From JAEUPI01 sp036520715 (GTDB lineage: Bacteria > Pseudomonadota > Gammaproteobacteria > Burkholderiales > Burkholderiaceae_C): DNA of 11,115 nt. The position numbers and the translations under genes are program-made. The stretch is taken from positions 1 to 11,115 of the forward strand of contig DATDJF010000111.1 of assembly GCA_036520715.1 (NCBI GenBank), in the 5' to 3' direction. This document shows positions 1-8,352 of this stretch, in pieces; within the stretch, counting starts at the first letter, position 1; each line of letters begins with the position of its first letter. The notes below the pieces were generated by a model. The model did not search any database and was not told the DNA's origin. It was given only the letters and a program-made list of their open reading frames with translations.

Positions 1-2955
1 CTCGCCCTTCAGCGCGGCCAATGCCTGGAACGCGCTGCGCGCCTGCGCGCCCCACTGCGACTTCAGCGACGCCAGATGCCTGCCCATCGCCAACTGCCGG
101 CCGTGTTCGTCGACCACGCGCAGGTTCATGAACAGGTGCGCCGGCACCGCGTCGAGCTTGAAGTCGTTGCGCTGCACCGCGAGCTGCGTGCGCTCGCGCA
201 CGAACTTCAGCAGCACGTCGAGCAGCTCGCCCTGCGCGAACGGAGTCAGCTCGCAGAACTCGGCCGTCGTGTCGGGCAACGGCACCAGGCGCGAGCGCGG
301 GCGTTGAGGCAGGCTCTTCAGCAGCGCATGCACCTTGTCGCGCAGCATGCCGGGGACCAGCCAATCGCAGCGCTCGTCGCTGGCTTGATTGAGCGCGTAG
401 ATCGGCAGCGTGACGGTGACGCCATCCTTCGCATCGCCGGGTTCATGCAGGTACTCCGTCGCGCAATCGATGCCGCCCAGCCGCAGGGTCTTCGGAAAGA
501 CCGCCGTCGTGATGCCGGCGGCCTCGTGGCGCATGAGCTCGTCGCGTGTGAGCTGGAGCAAACGCGGCTGCCGCTTCACCTCTTCGCGAAACCAGCGCTC
601 GAGTGACACGCCCGAGTGCAGATCGGCAGGCAACTGCTGGTCGTAGAAGGCGAAGATCAATTCGTCGTCGACCAGCACGTCCTGCCGGCGTGACTTGTGT
701 TCCAACTCTTCCACCTGAGCGATCAACTTGCGGTTGTGCGCTTGGAACGGCAGCTTGCTGTCCCACTCGCCATTGACCAGCGCTTCGCGGATGAATATCT
801 CGCGCGCGCTCACAGGGTCGACCTGCCCATAGTTCACCCGCCGGTTGTTGTAGACCACGATGCCGTACAGCGTGGCGCGCTCGAGCGCCACCACCTCGGC
901 GGCCTTCTTCTCCCAGTGCGGCTCCAGCAGCTGCTTCTTCAACAGGTGGCCGGCAATGGCGGGAATCCACTGCGGTTCGATGGCAGCCAGCCCGCGGCCG
1001 TACAGCCGCGTGGTCTCCACCAGCTCGGCGGCAATCAGCCAGCGCGCCGGCTTCTTGCTCAGGTGGGCGCCCGGATGGCGCCAGAACTTGATGCCGCGCG
1101 CGCCGAGGTACCACTCGTCGTCGTCGCTCTTGCAGCCGACGTTGCCGAGCAGACCGGCCAGCATCGAGACGTGGATCTGCTCGTAGGTGGCGGGCGAGCC
1201 GTTCAACCGCCAGCCGTGCTCGGCCACCACGGTGTGCAACTGCGAATGGATGTCGCGCCATTCGCGCACGCGCCGCGGGCTGACGAACTGCTCGCGCAGG
1301 CGTTGTTCCTGTTGGCGGTTGCTCAGGCGGTGCGTGTCGGTGGCCGCGCCGGCATGTCCGTGCACGCCGCGCCCCTGTTCGATCCAGTGCCACAACTTCA
1401 GATAGCCGGTGAACTCGGACTTCTCGTCGTCGAAGAGCTTGTGTTTCTCGTCCGCCGCCTGCGCGTGCTCGAGCGGCCGGTCGCGCACATCCTGCACACT
1501 CAGCGCCGATGCGATGACCAACACCTCGTTCAATGCCTGCCGCTCACGCGCTTCGAGGATCATGCGGCCGACGCGCGGGTCCAGCGGCAGGGTCGACAGC
1601 TCTTGTCCGATCGCGGTGAGCTCGTTGTTGTCGTCGACGGCGTTCAGTTCGGCGAGCAGTGCGTAGCCATCGGCGATCGCCTTGCGCGGCGGCGGCTCGA
1701 TGAACGGAAAGTCTTCCACCGCGCCCAGGCGCAACGCCTTCATGCGCAGGATCACGCCGGCCAGCGACGAGCGCAGGATCTCGGGATCGGTGAAGCGTGC
1801 GCGCGCGGCAAACTCCTTCTCGTCGTACAGGCGGATGCACACGCCGTCGGCGACACGGCCGCAGCGGCCGGCGCGCTGGTTTGCCGCGGCCTGCGAGATC
1901 GCCTCGACCTGCAGCTGCTCGACCTTGCTGCGGTAGCTGTAGCGCTTGACGCGTGCCTGTCCCGAGTCGATGACGAAGCGGATGCCCGGCACGGTGAGCG
2001 AGGTCTCGGCCACGTTGGTGGCCAGCACGATGCGCCGTGCGCCGTGCGGCTCGAACACACGATCCTGCTCGGCCTGCGACAGCCGCGCAAACAGCGGCAG
2101 GATGTCGGCCGGCGGGCCGCCGCGCTGCGTGCTCGCCAGATGCTTGCGCAGATGATCGGCGGCTTCGCGGATCTCGCGCTCGCCGGGCAGGAAGACCAGG
2201 ATGTCGCCGCCGGCGCCGCCGCGCCACAACTCGTCCACTGCGTCGGCGATGGCGTCGTCGAGGCCATGATCCCGGCTCTCCTGGAACGGCCGCCAGCGCT
2301 GCTCCACCGGGAACAGGCGGCCCGACACCTGGATCACCGGCGCCGGCCCGTGTGCCGAGGCGAAGTGCTGCGCGAACCGATCGGCGTCGATTGTGGCCGA
2401 GGTCACCACCACCTTCAGGTCGGGCCGCCGCGGCAGCAGCTGCCTGAGGTAGCCGAGCAGGAAGTCGATGTTCAGGCTGCGTTCGTGCGCCTCGTCGATG
2501 ATCAGCGTGTCGTAGCCGCGCAGGTCGCGGTCGTGTTGCGTCTCGGCGAGCAGGATGCCGTCGGTCATCAGCTTGACCGACGCGCCGCGCTGCAGGCGGT
2601 CCTGGAAGCGCACCTTGTATCCCACCACGTCGCCGAGCGGCGAATTCAGTTCTTCGGCGATGCGTTTGGCCACGCTCGACGCGGCGATGCGGCGCGGCTG
2701 CGTGTGGCCGATCAAGCCTTTGCCGCCGGCACCGAGCCCGCGACCCAGCTCGAGCATGATCTTGGGCAGCTGCGTCGTCTTGCCCGAGCCCGTCTCGCCG
2801 CAGACGATGACCACCGGATGCTCGCGGATGGCGCGTGCGATCTCGTCGCGGCGGGCGCTGACCGGCAGCGACTCGGGGTAGCGGATCGGCGGGATCGCAT
2901 GGGCCAGGCGCGCAGCGGAAGGCGCGTTGCGGGTTCGCTGCGGCGGCACGGTCAC
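1..2955 (-). CDS. hrpA: ATP-dependent RNA helicase HrpA, DEAH-box (partial, C-terminus beyond left edge)
   Basis: Cytoplasmic DEAH-box RNA helicase that uses ATP to remodel structured RNA; in enterobacteria it has been linked to mRNA processing and to rescue of stalled ribosomes. My own minus-strand translation gives 985 codons with no stop before the window edge; the E. coli protein is about 1300 residues, so roughly a quarter is missing. Visible motifs in order: Walker A GETGSGKTT at 53-61, DEAH at 154-157, SAT at 186-188, motif VI QRAGR from 360, then a helicase-associated (HA2) region, an OB-fold region, and the start of the long DUF3418-type C-terminal part specific to bacterial HrpA. 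The start is GTG at 2955; GTG at 2949 is an alternative. No in-frame ATG lies just upstream and there is no Shine-Dalgarno. It is transcribed divergently from argA. The family assignment is secure; the exact start is less so. Confidence 0.95.
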   Translation of the reverse strand, partial: MTVPPQRTRNAPSAARLAHAIPPIRYPESLPVSARRDEIARAIREHPVVIVCGETGSGKTTQLPKIMLELGRGLGAGGKGLIGHTQPRRIAASSVAKRIAEELNSPLGDVVGYKVRFQDRLQRGASVKLMTDGILLAETQHDRDLRGYDTLIIDEAHERSLNIDFLLGYLRQLLPRRPDLKVVVTSATIDADRFAQHFASAHGPAPVIQVSGRLFPVEQRWRPFQESRDHGLDDAIADAVDELWRGGAGGDILVFLPGEREIREAADHLRKHLASTQRGGPPADILPLFARLSQAEQDRVFEPHGARRIVLATNVAETSLTVPGIRFVIDSGQARVKRYSYRSKVEQLQVEAISQAAANQRAGRCGRVADGVCIRLYDEKEFAARARFTDPEILRSSLAGVILRMKALRLGAVEDFPFIEPPPRKAIADGYALLAELNAVDDNNELTAIGQELSTLPLDPRVGRMILEARERQALNEVLVIASALSVQDVRDRPLEHAQAADEKHKLFDDEKSEFTGYLKLWHWIEQGRGVHGHAGAATDTHRLSNRQQEQRLREQFVSPRRVREWRDIHSQLHTVVAEHGWRLNGSPATYEQIHVSMLAGLLGNVGCKSDDDEWYLGARGIKFWRHPGAHLSKKPARWLIAAELVETTRLYGRGLAAIEPQWIPAIAGHLLKKQLLEPHWEKKAAEVVALERATLYGIVVYNNRRVNYGQVDPVSAREIFIREALVNGEWDSKLPFQAHNRKLIAQVEELEHKSRRQDVLVDDELIFAFYDQQLPADLHSGVSLERWFREEVKRQPRLLQLTRDELMRHEAAGITTAVFPKTLRLGGIDCATEYLHEPGDAKDGVTVTLPIYALNQASDERCDWLVPGMLRDKVHALLKSLPQRPRSRLVPLPDTTAEFCELTPFAQGELLDVLLKFVRERTQLAVQRNDFKLDAVPAHLFMNLRVVDEHGRQLAMGRHLASLKSQWGAQARSAFQALAALKGE

Positions 2956-2964
2956 GGGGCGCGG

Positions 2965-2993
2965 ATGATACGCGCGACACCGCGCGAGGCGAA
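2965..2993 (-). promoter_or_regulatory. Putative hrpA promoter
   Basis: On the minus strand, TATCAT (2970-2965) is a good -10 match and lies 17 bp from a weak -35-like TTCGCC (2993-2988). The -10 ends only 9 nt before the GTG start, so transcription would begin within a few bases of the start codon, in line with the missing Shine-Dalgarno. Inferred from sequence only. Confidence 0.35.
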
Positions 2994-3010
2994 CCGCAGC
3001 AGCGCTGCGG

Positions 3011-3016
3011 CACAAT
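3011..3016 (+). promoter_or_regulatory. Putative argA -10 element
   Basis: CACAAT matches the sigma-70 -10 consensus at four of six positions and lies 10 nt before the argA ATG. No convincing -35 is seen at 16-18 bp upstream. If used, the argA leader would be only a few nucleotides. I see no arginine-repressor box that I could defend. Confidence 0.3.
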
Positions 3017-3026
3017 CTGCGCCAGC

Positions 3027-4370
<1,344 letters not shown>

Positions 4371-4408
4371 AAAAGCACCCGCACACGACCCCGCACCGGA
4401 GCACGAGC

Positions 4409-4681
4409 ATGGCACGCACGATTCACTGCGCTTATCTCAAGAAGGATGCAGATGGGCTGGACTTTCCCACCTACCCGGGCGAACTCGGCAAGCGCATCTA
4501 CAACGAAATCAGCAAGGAAGCTTGGGCGATGTGGCTCAAGCATCAGACGATGCTGGTCAACGAAAACCGGCTGAATCTCGCCGACCAGCGCGCACGGCAA
4601 TACCTCGCGCGGCAGATGGAGCAGTTTTTGTTCGGCGGTGGCGCCGACAAACCGGCGGGGTATGTCGCGCCCACCACCTGA
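4409..4681 (+). CDS. yggX: Probable Fe(2+)-trafficking / oxidative damage protection protein YggX
   Basis: Small cytoplasmic protein of 90 residues, the usual family length, implicated in intracellular Fe(II) handling and protection of iron-sulfur clusters against superoxide. It is recognised by the near-invariant block YPGELGKRIYNEISKEAWAM (22-41), followed by W42 and QTMLVNE, and by the conserved N-terminal cysteine (C7 in MARTIHC). The frame stays open upstream into argA, but the ATG at 4409 is preceded by GGAG (4398-4401) with a 7-nt gap, and it gives the family's normal N-terminus, so upstream starts are rejected. It probably forms a transcription unit with argA. The C-terminal tail ends in GYVAPTT, resembling the GYTP segment of the E. 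coli protein. Confidence 0.95.
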   Translation: MARTIHCAYLKKDADGLDFPTYPGELGKRIYNEISKEAWAMWLKHQTMLVNENRLNLADQRARQYLARQMEQFLFGGGADKPAGYVAPTT

Positions 4682-4708
4682 ACGGCAAGCCGGTCGACGA
4701 AGATTTCC

Positions 4709-4725
4709 TCGGATAACCGATCCGA
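4709..4725. repeat. Small inverted repeat after yggX
   Basis: TCGGAT (4709-4714) pairs with ATCCGA (4720-4725) across a 5-nt loop. It lies 27 nt after the yggX stop, where a terminator could sit, but the stem is short and no T-tract follows. It may be chance. Confidence 0.25.
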
Positions 4726-4762
4726 CCACTGCACCCATTCGATCCACCGGGTTTTCTCGACC

Positions 4763-4772
4763 GCCGATCGGC
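4763..4772. other. 10-bp perfect palindrome upstream of the H-NS gene
   Basis: GCCGATCGGC reads the same on both strands and lies four bases before a TTGACC hexamer (4777-4782) in the 164-bp spacer between yggX and the H-NS gene. It could be an operator, but a 10-bp palindrome in GC-rich DNA may arise by chance. Confidence 0.2.
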
Positions 4773-4805
4773 AGCGTTGACCACATTCAGTTTGGCGGCC
4801 GGCTG

Positions 4806-4811
4806 TATATT
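4806..4811 (+). promoter_or_regulatory. Putative -10 element of the H-NS-family gene
   Basis: TATATT lies in an AT-richer patch 34 nt before the ATG, giving a normal leader with Shine-Dalgarno. The only good -35-like hexamer, TTGACC at 4777-4782, is 23 bp away, too far for a canonical pair. Either the -35 is weak or another pairing is used. Confidence 0.35.
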
Positions 4812-4845
4812 CGCCGCACGATTGGTGATACTGCCTGGAGGTTCC

Positions 4846-5166
4846 ATGTCGAATCTGGCCGAATTGATCGCTCAAAAGGCGGCCCTCGAGAAACGCATCG
4901 CCGAGGCACAAACCCACGAGCGCGCGGCGGCGATCGCCCGCATCAAGCAGTTGATGTCCGAGCACGGACTGACGCTCGCCGACCTCGGCGGCAAGGCGGC
5001 CCAGGCGCCCAAGGCAACCAGGGCCGGCCCGCGCAAGGGCAGCAAGGTGCCGGTCAAGTACCGCGACCCCGCCAGCGGCAACGCCTGGAGCGGCCGCGGC
5101 CTGCAGCCCAAGTGGCTGCAGGCGGCGCTGGCCCAGGGTCGCCAACTCAGCGACTTCGCGGTCTGA
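4846..5166 (+). CDS. H-NS family nucleoid-associated protein
   Basis: Encodes a 106-residue H-NS/BpH3-type histone-like protein, expected to oligomerise and bind AT-rich or curved DNA in the nucleoid, often silencing transcription. Residues 1 to about 40 are a charged heptad-like helix (LAELIAQKAALEKRIAEAQ) suited to coiled-coil dimerisation. A basic Gly/Lys/Pro linker follows (about 48-68). The C-terminal DNA-binding motif is VKYRDPASGNAWSGRGLQPKWLQ. The core GR of the DNA-contacting loop is kept, but the loop reads SGRGL where relatives usually have SGRGR or similar. The ATG has a strong TGGAGG (4836-4841) just before it; an in-frame TTG at 4777 would give an unlikely extension and is rejected. 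The gene has its own spacer on both sides and looks monocistronic. Which paralogue it is cannot be decided from the window. Confidence 0.9.
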   Translation: MSNLAELIAQKAALEKRIAEAQTHERAAAIARIKQLMSEHGLTLADLGGKAAQAPKATRAGPRKGSKVPVKYRDPASGNAWSGRGLQPKWLQAALAQGRQLSDFAV

Positions 5167-5167
5167 C

Positions 5168-5210
5168 GTGCTGCCGGATGCGGCGCCCTGCGCAGCACAT
5201 GATGGCGCCG
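5168..5210 (+). other. Interleaved inverted repeats (possible pseudoknot or terminator) after the H-NS gene
   Basis: GTGCTGC (5168-5174) pairs with GCAGCAC (5192-5198), and CGGCGCC (5181-5187) pairs with GGCGCCG (5204-5210). Both are perfect 7-bp stems and they interleave, so the RNA could form one hairpin or the other, or both as an H-type pseudoknot with loops of 6, 4 and 5 nt. The first stem begins two bases after the H-NS stop and could serve as its terminator, but no T-tract follows. The element ends 32 nt before the next start codon. Confidence 0.35.
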
Positions 5211-5242
5211 ACATGACGCTCTGCGCCGACTGACGCGACAGC

Positions 5243-8200
5243 ATGGCCGCGGCGAGCGAAACCTCCGAACGGCCCGCCGCGCGCAGCCATGGCTTGCTGC
5301 GCAACGCCGGGCTGATGCTGGCGTGCCTGCTGCTGGTGCGCCTGGGGCTCACCACCGCCGACGATCATCGATTGATCGCCACCTTCGCGCCGGCGGTGGG
5401 CCTGGCGTGGGCGGCGCTGATGCGCTGGGGGCCGGCGGTGACGCCGGGCGTGTGGCTCGGCCTGGCTGCCGGCTTCATCTGGGGCGGTGCCTCGTGGTCG
5501 CTGGCGCTGGCGCTGGCCACCGGCCAGGCCCTGGGTGCGTGCATCGCGGCGTTCTGGCTCGGGCGCTCCGGCTTCGATTCGCGGCTCGACCAGCCGCGCG
5601 ACCTTTGGCTGCTGGGGGGCGCGGTCCTGTGCGGCAGTGCGGTGCTCAGCGCAGCCAACGCAGCCACCTGGATGATGCTGGCCGGACGCATTCCGATGCT
5701 CGACCTGGCCGGCGCGTGGCTGGCCTGGTGGTTCGGCGAGGCCACCGGGCTGGTCATCGTCGGCGTGGCGTTGTTGTCGTTGCCCCGCATCGTGGTGACC
5801 GTGCCGAGCACGCCGCGCTGGATCGGCGATGCCGCGCTGCTGCTGGCGATCGCACTCTCGCTCGGGCTGGTCATCGAGGCGCTGGCCAACGCCCGACTGA
5901 ACCTGCTGCCCTTCGCGTTGCTGCCGCTGATCGCGCTGGTGTGGCTGGCGTTGCGCAGCGGCCTGGTGTTGCCGACGGGCGGGCTCGCGGTGCTGGCGCT
6001 GCTGGCGACCGCGCTGCTGGCCGGCGGATCGCGCTCGCTGCAGCAGGTGGCCGGCACGCTGGGCCTGCGCTCGATGTGGGCCTGCCTGGCGTTGGCGCAG
6101 GCGCTGGTGCTTCTCGTGCACGTGTTCGCCGGCCGGGCGCGCAACGCCGCCGCGCGCTTCGAAGTGGCGCTCGAAAGTGCCGACCTCGGTGTCGCCGATT
6201 GGCCGCTGGCCGGTGGCGTGCCCTACACCTCGCCGCGCTGGCGCAGCCTGCTCGGCGACCGCGACGGCAGCCGCACCTCGACGCTGGAAGACTGGCTCGC
6301 CCGCGTGCACGGCGACGACCGCAACGACCTGCGCCTGGCCATCGAGGGGCTCGACGATCCGGCGCACGACTCGGTGTGGCGCCAGACCCGCATCCGGGTC
6401 GGTGACGCGTGGCCGTGGTTCGAACTGCGCATCACGGTGGCGTCGCGCGACGCCGACCAGCGCGCCACGCGGCTGGTGGCCACGCTGTCGGACGTGCAGG
6501 CACAGCGCAGCGCGGAAGACCGCGAGCGCCTGTCGAGCAGCTTGTTCCAGAACCTGCACGAGGGCCTGGTGATCGTCGATGCCGACCTGCGCATCCTCGA
6601 CGTCAACCCGACTTACAGCCGCATCACCGGCGTTGCGCGCGAAGAGCTGATCGGCACCGTGCCGACGCTGCTCAGTTCATCTTCCACCGATGCGATGACC
6701 CGGCAGCAGCAAAGCGCCATCTGGGCGGGCCTGCGCAGCCTGGGCCACTGGAGCGGCGAGGTGGTCGAGCGCCGGCGCAACGGCGACCCGTGCGCGCTGC
6801 ACCTGAGCGTGTTCACGGTGCCCGACCCCGAGGGCGCGGTGCGCTATCGCGTGCTGATGGTGTCGGACATGACCGAGCAGCGGCTGCAGCGCGAACGGCT
6901 CGAGCGCCAGGCCCACTTCGACGAGTTGACGCGGCTGCCCAACCGCGCGCGCCTGACCCAACTGCTCAGCGAAGCGCTGGTAGCCAGCGAACGGGAGGGC
7001 CACCTGCTGGCGGTGTGCTACATCGACCTCGATCACTTCAAGGAGATCAACGAGCGCCACGGCCGCAACGCCGGCGACCGTGTGCTGGTGGAGCTGGCAG
7101 CGCGCCTGCGCAGCGCGCTGCGCGCACACGCCACCTGGTCCGACGTGGCGGCGCGCCTGGGCGGCGACGAGTTCGTGCTGCTGCTGCGCGCCGACACGAT
7201 CGAGGAGGCGCGGCTGGCGGTCGAACGTGTGCTGCGCGTGATCGCGTTGCCCTACACCATCGATGCGCAGACGCCGCCCACCTCGATGACCGCCAGCGTC
7301 GGCGCCACCGTCTACCCGATCGACCACAGCGACCCCGACACGCTGCTGCGCCACGCCGACCATGCGATGTACGGCGCCAAGCAGGCCGGGCGCAACGGCT
7401 ACCTGTTCTTCGACCCGGAACACAACCGCCGCGCCGAGGAGCGCGTGCTGGCCCTCGGCCGCGTGCAGGAGGCGCTCGACCGCCAGGAATTGCGCCTGTA
7501 CTACCAACCGAAGGTCGACCTGCGCCGCGGCACCGTGCTCGGTGCCGAGGCGCTGCTGCGCTGGGAGCATCCCGATCACGGCGTGGTGCCGCCGGGCCAG
7601 TTCCTGCCGCTGATCGAGCACACCGGCCTGTCGGCACGCGTGGGCGACTGGGTGCTCAGCCAGGCGCTCAACCAGCTCGAGCGCTGGCTCGACCAGGGGC
7701 TCGACCTGTCGGTCAGCGTCAACGTGTCGGCGCGCCACCTGCAGGAGCCCGATTTCGTGCAGCGCCTGACCGAGCTGTTGGCCCGTCACTCGCGACCGCT
7801 GGGCACCCGGCTCGAGCTCGAGGTGCTGGAGACCGCGGCGCTGGCCGACGTGGCCTACACCTCGATGCTGCTGGAACGCTGCGCGTCGCTGGGCGTGCGC
7901 TTCGCGCTCGATGACTTCGGCACCGGCTACTCCACCCTCACCTACCTGAAGCGCCTGCCGGTGCAGGTGCTGAAGATCGACCGCTCGTTCGTGCACAACA
8001 TGCTCAACGACACGCAGGACCGCGCCATCGTCGAAGGCGTGATCAGCCTGGCGCGCACCTTCTCGTGCGTGGCCGTGGCCGAGGGCGTCGAGACGCCCGC
8101 GCAGGCGCGCACGCTGCTCGAGATGGGCTGCGAGATCGGCCAAGGCGCGGGCATTGCCGCCGCGATGCCCGCGGCCGAGCTGCCGCGCTGGCTCAGGGAG

Positions 8201-8290
8201 TGGAAAGGCCTGTTCGCCATCGCACCGGCCGGCGGCGCGGCGCCGGCCCTCGGCGCGGCCAACCCCGCCAGCGGGCCGCGCGCACGCTAG
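5243..8290 (+). CDS. Membrane-anchored MASE1-PAS-PAS-GGDEF-EAL cyclic-di-GMP signalling protein
   Basis: Inner-membrane sensor of 1015 residues expected to make and/or degrade cyclic-di-GMP. Residues about 20-296 are a string of roughly eight to ten hydrophobic helices resembling MASE1 (FAPAVGLAWAALMRWG, WWFGEATG). A degenerate PAS-like region (about 305-418) and a clearer PAS domain (about 430-545) follow. The GGDEF domain starts at DELTRLPNR (560); active-site GGDEF (640-644) and metal D595 are intact, but the upstream inhibitory RxxD reads TWSD (631-634). The EAL domain has EAL (769-771), N827, E860, D890-D891, K911, E947 and Q967, so phosphodiesterase activity is plausible; the usual QGYGIARPMPA end reads QGAGIAAAMPA. 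Residues about 990-1015 are an Ala/Pro/Gly-rich tail. The ATG at 5243 has no clear Shine-Dalgarno. The stop lies in a 13-bp inverted repeat shared with the dnaG start region. The signal sensed is unknown. Confidence 0.93.
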   Translation: MAAASETSERPAARSHGLLRNAGLMLACLLLVRLGLTTADDHRLIATFAPAVGLAWAALMRWGPAVTPGVWLGLAAGFIWGGASWSLALALATGQALGACIAAFWLGRSGFDSRLDQPRDLWLLGGAVLCGSAVLSAANAATWMMLAGRIPMLDLAGAWLAWWFGEATGLVIVGVALLSLPRIVVTVPSTPRWIGDAALLLAIALSLGLVIEALANARLNLLPFALLPLIALVWLALRSGLVLPTGGLAVLALLATALLAGGSRSLQQVAGTLGLRSMWACLALAQALVLLVHVFAGRARNAAARFEVALESADLGVADWPLAGGVPYTSPRWRSLLGDRDGSRTSTLEDWLARVHGDDRNDLRLAIEGLDDPAHDSVWRQTRIRVGDAWPWFELRITVASRDADQRATRLVATLSDVQAQRSAEDRERLSSSLFQNLHEGLVIVDADLRILDVNPTYSRITGVAREELIGTVPTLLSSSSTDAMTRQQQSAIWAGLRSLGHWSGEVVERRRNGDPCALHLSVFTVPDPEGAVRYRVLMVSDMTEQRLQRERLERQAHFDELTRLPNRARLTQLLSEALVASEREGHLLAVCYIDLDHFKEINERHGRNAGDRVLVELAARLRSALRAHATWSDVAARLGGDEFVLLLRADTIEEARLAVERVLRVIALPYTIDAQTPPTSMTASVGATVYPIDHSDPDTLLRHADHAMYGAKQAGRNGYLFFDPEHNRRAEERVLALGRVQEALDRQELRLYYQPKVDLRRGTVLGAEALLRWEHPDHGVVPPGQFLPLIEHTGLSARVGDWVLSQALNQLERWLDQGLDLSVSVNVSARHLQEPDFVQRLTELLARHSRPLGTRLELEVLETAALADVAYTSMLLERCASLGVRFALDDFGTGYSTLTYLKRLPVQVLKIDRSFVHNMLNDTQDRAIVEGVISLARTFSCVAVAEGVETPAQARTLLEMGCEIGQGAGIAAAMPAAELPRWLREWKGLFAIAPAGGAAPALGAANPASGPRAR

Positions 8291-8343
8291 CGGCCGCTCT
8301 CCAGACGCAGTAACCCACGCTGCCGCCAGCGAGCGGCCGCTAG
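8287..8343. repeat. 13-bp perfect inverted repeat between the c-di-GMP gene and dnaG
   Basis: CTAGCGGCCGCTC (8287-8299) is the exact reverse complement of GAGCGGCCGCTAG (8331-8343), with 31 nt between. The left arm contains the TAG stop of the upstream gene (8288-8290), and the right arm overlaps the dnaG -10 candidate. Each arm includes the self-complementary AGCGGCCGCT, so the element is also a pair of identical palindromes centred 43 bp apart, about four helical turns. It could be a transcription terminator without T-tract, or a pair of operator sites. Confidence 0.6.
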
Positions 8344-8346
8344 ACT
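8341..8346 (+). promoter_or_regulatory. Putative dnaG -10 element
   Basis: TAGACT lies six nucleotides before the GTG start of dnaG, so a transcript from it would begin at or next to the start codon. No good -35 is seen at 16-18 bp upstream. It overlaps the right arm of the inverted repeat, so anything binding the repeat would compete with RNA polymerase here. Confidence 0.3.
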
Positions 8347-8352
8347 GGTGCC

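Noticed and set aside
4777..4845. Upstream TTG start extending the H-NS protein by 23 residues
   Set aside because: The ATG at 4846 has a strong TGGAGG and gives the normal family N-terminus; the extension would run through the likely -10.
5213..5233. A six-codon ORF (MTLCAD) just upstream of and in frame with the GGDEF/EAL gene
   Set aside because: No Shine-Dalgarno and no regulatory codon pattern; such tiny ORFs are expected by chance.
6409..7914. A 501-codon plus-strand frame inside the GGDEF/EAL gene
   Set aside because: Alternate frame of a gene whose domains are intact; composition is Arg/Ala/Gly/Pro-rich with no motif.
8290..8298. GCGGCCGC sites read as cloning-vector remnants (NotI)
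   Set aside because: The octamer occurs naturally in GC-rich genomes, and here it sits in a natural inverted repeat between intact chromosomal genes.
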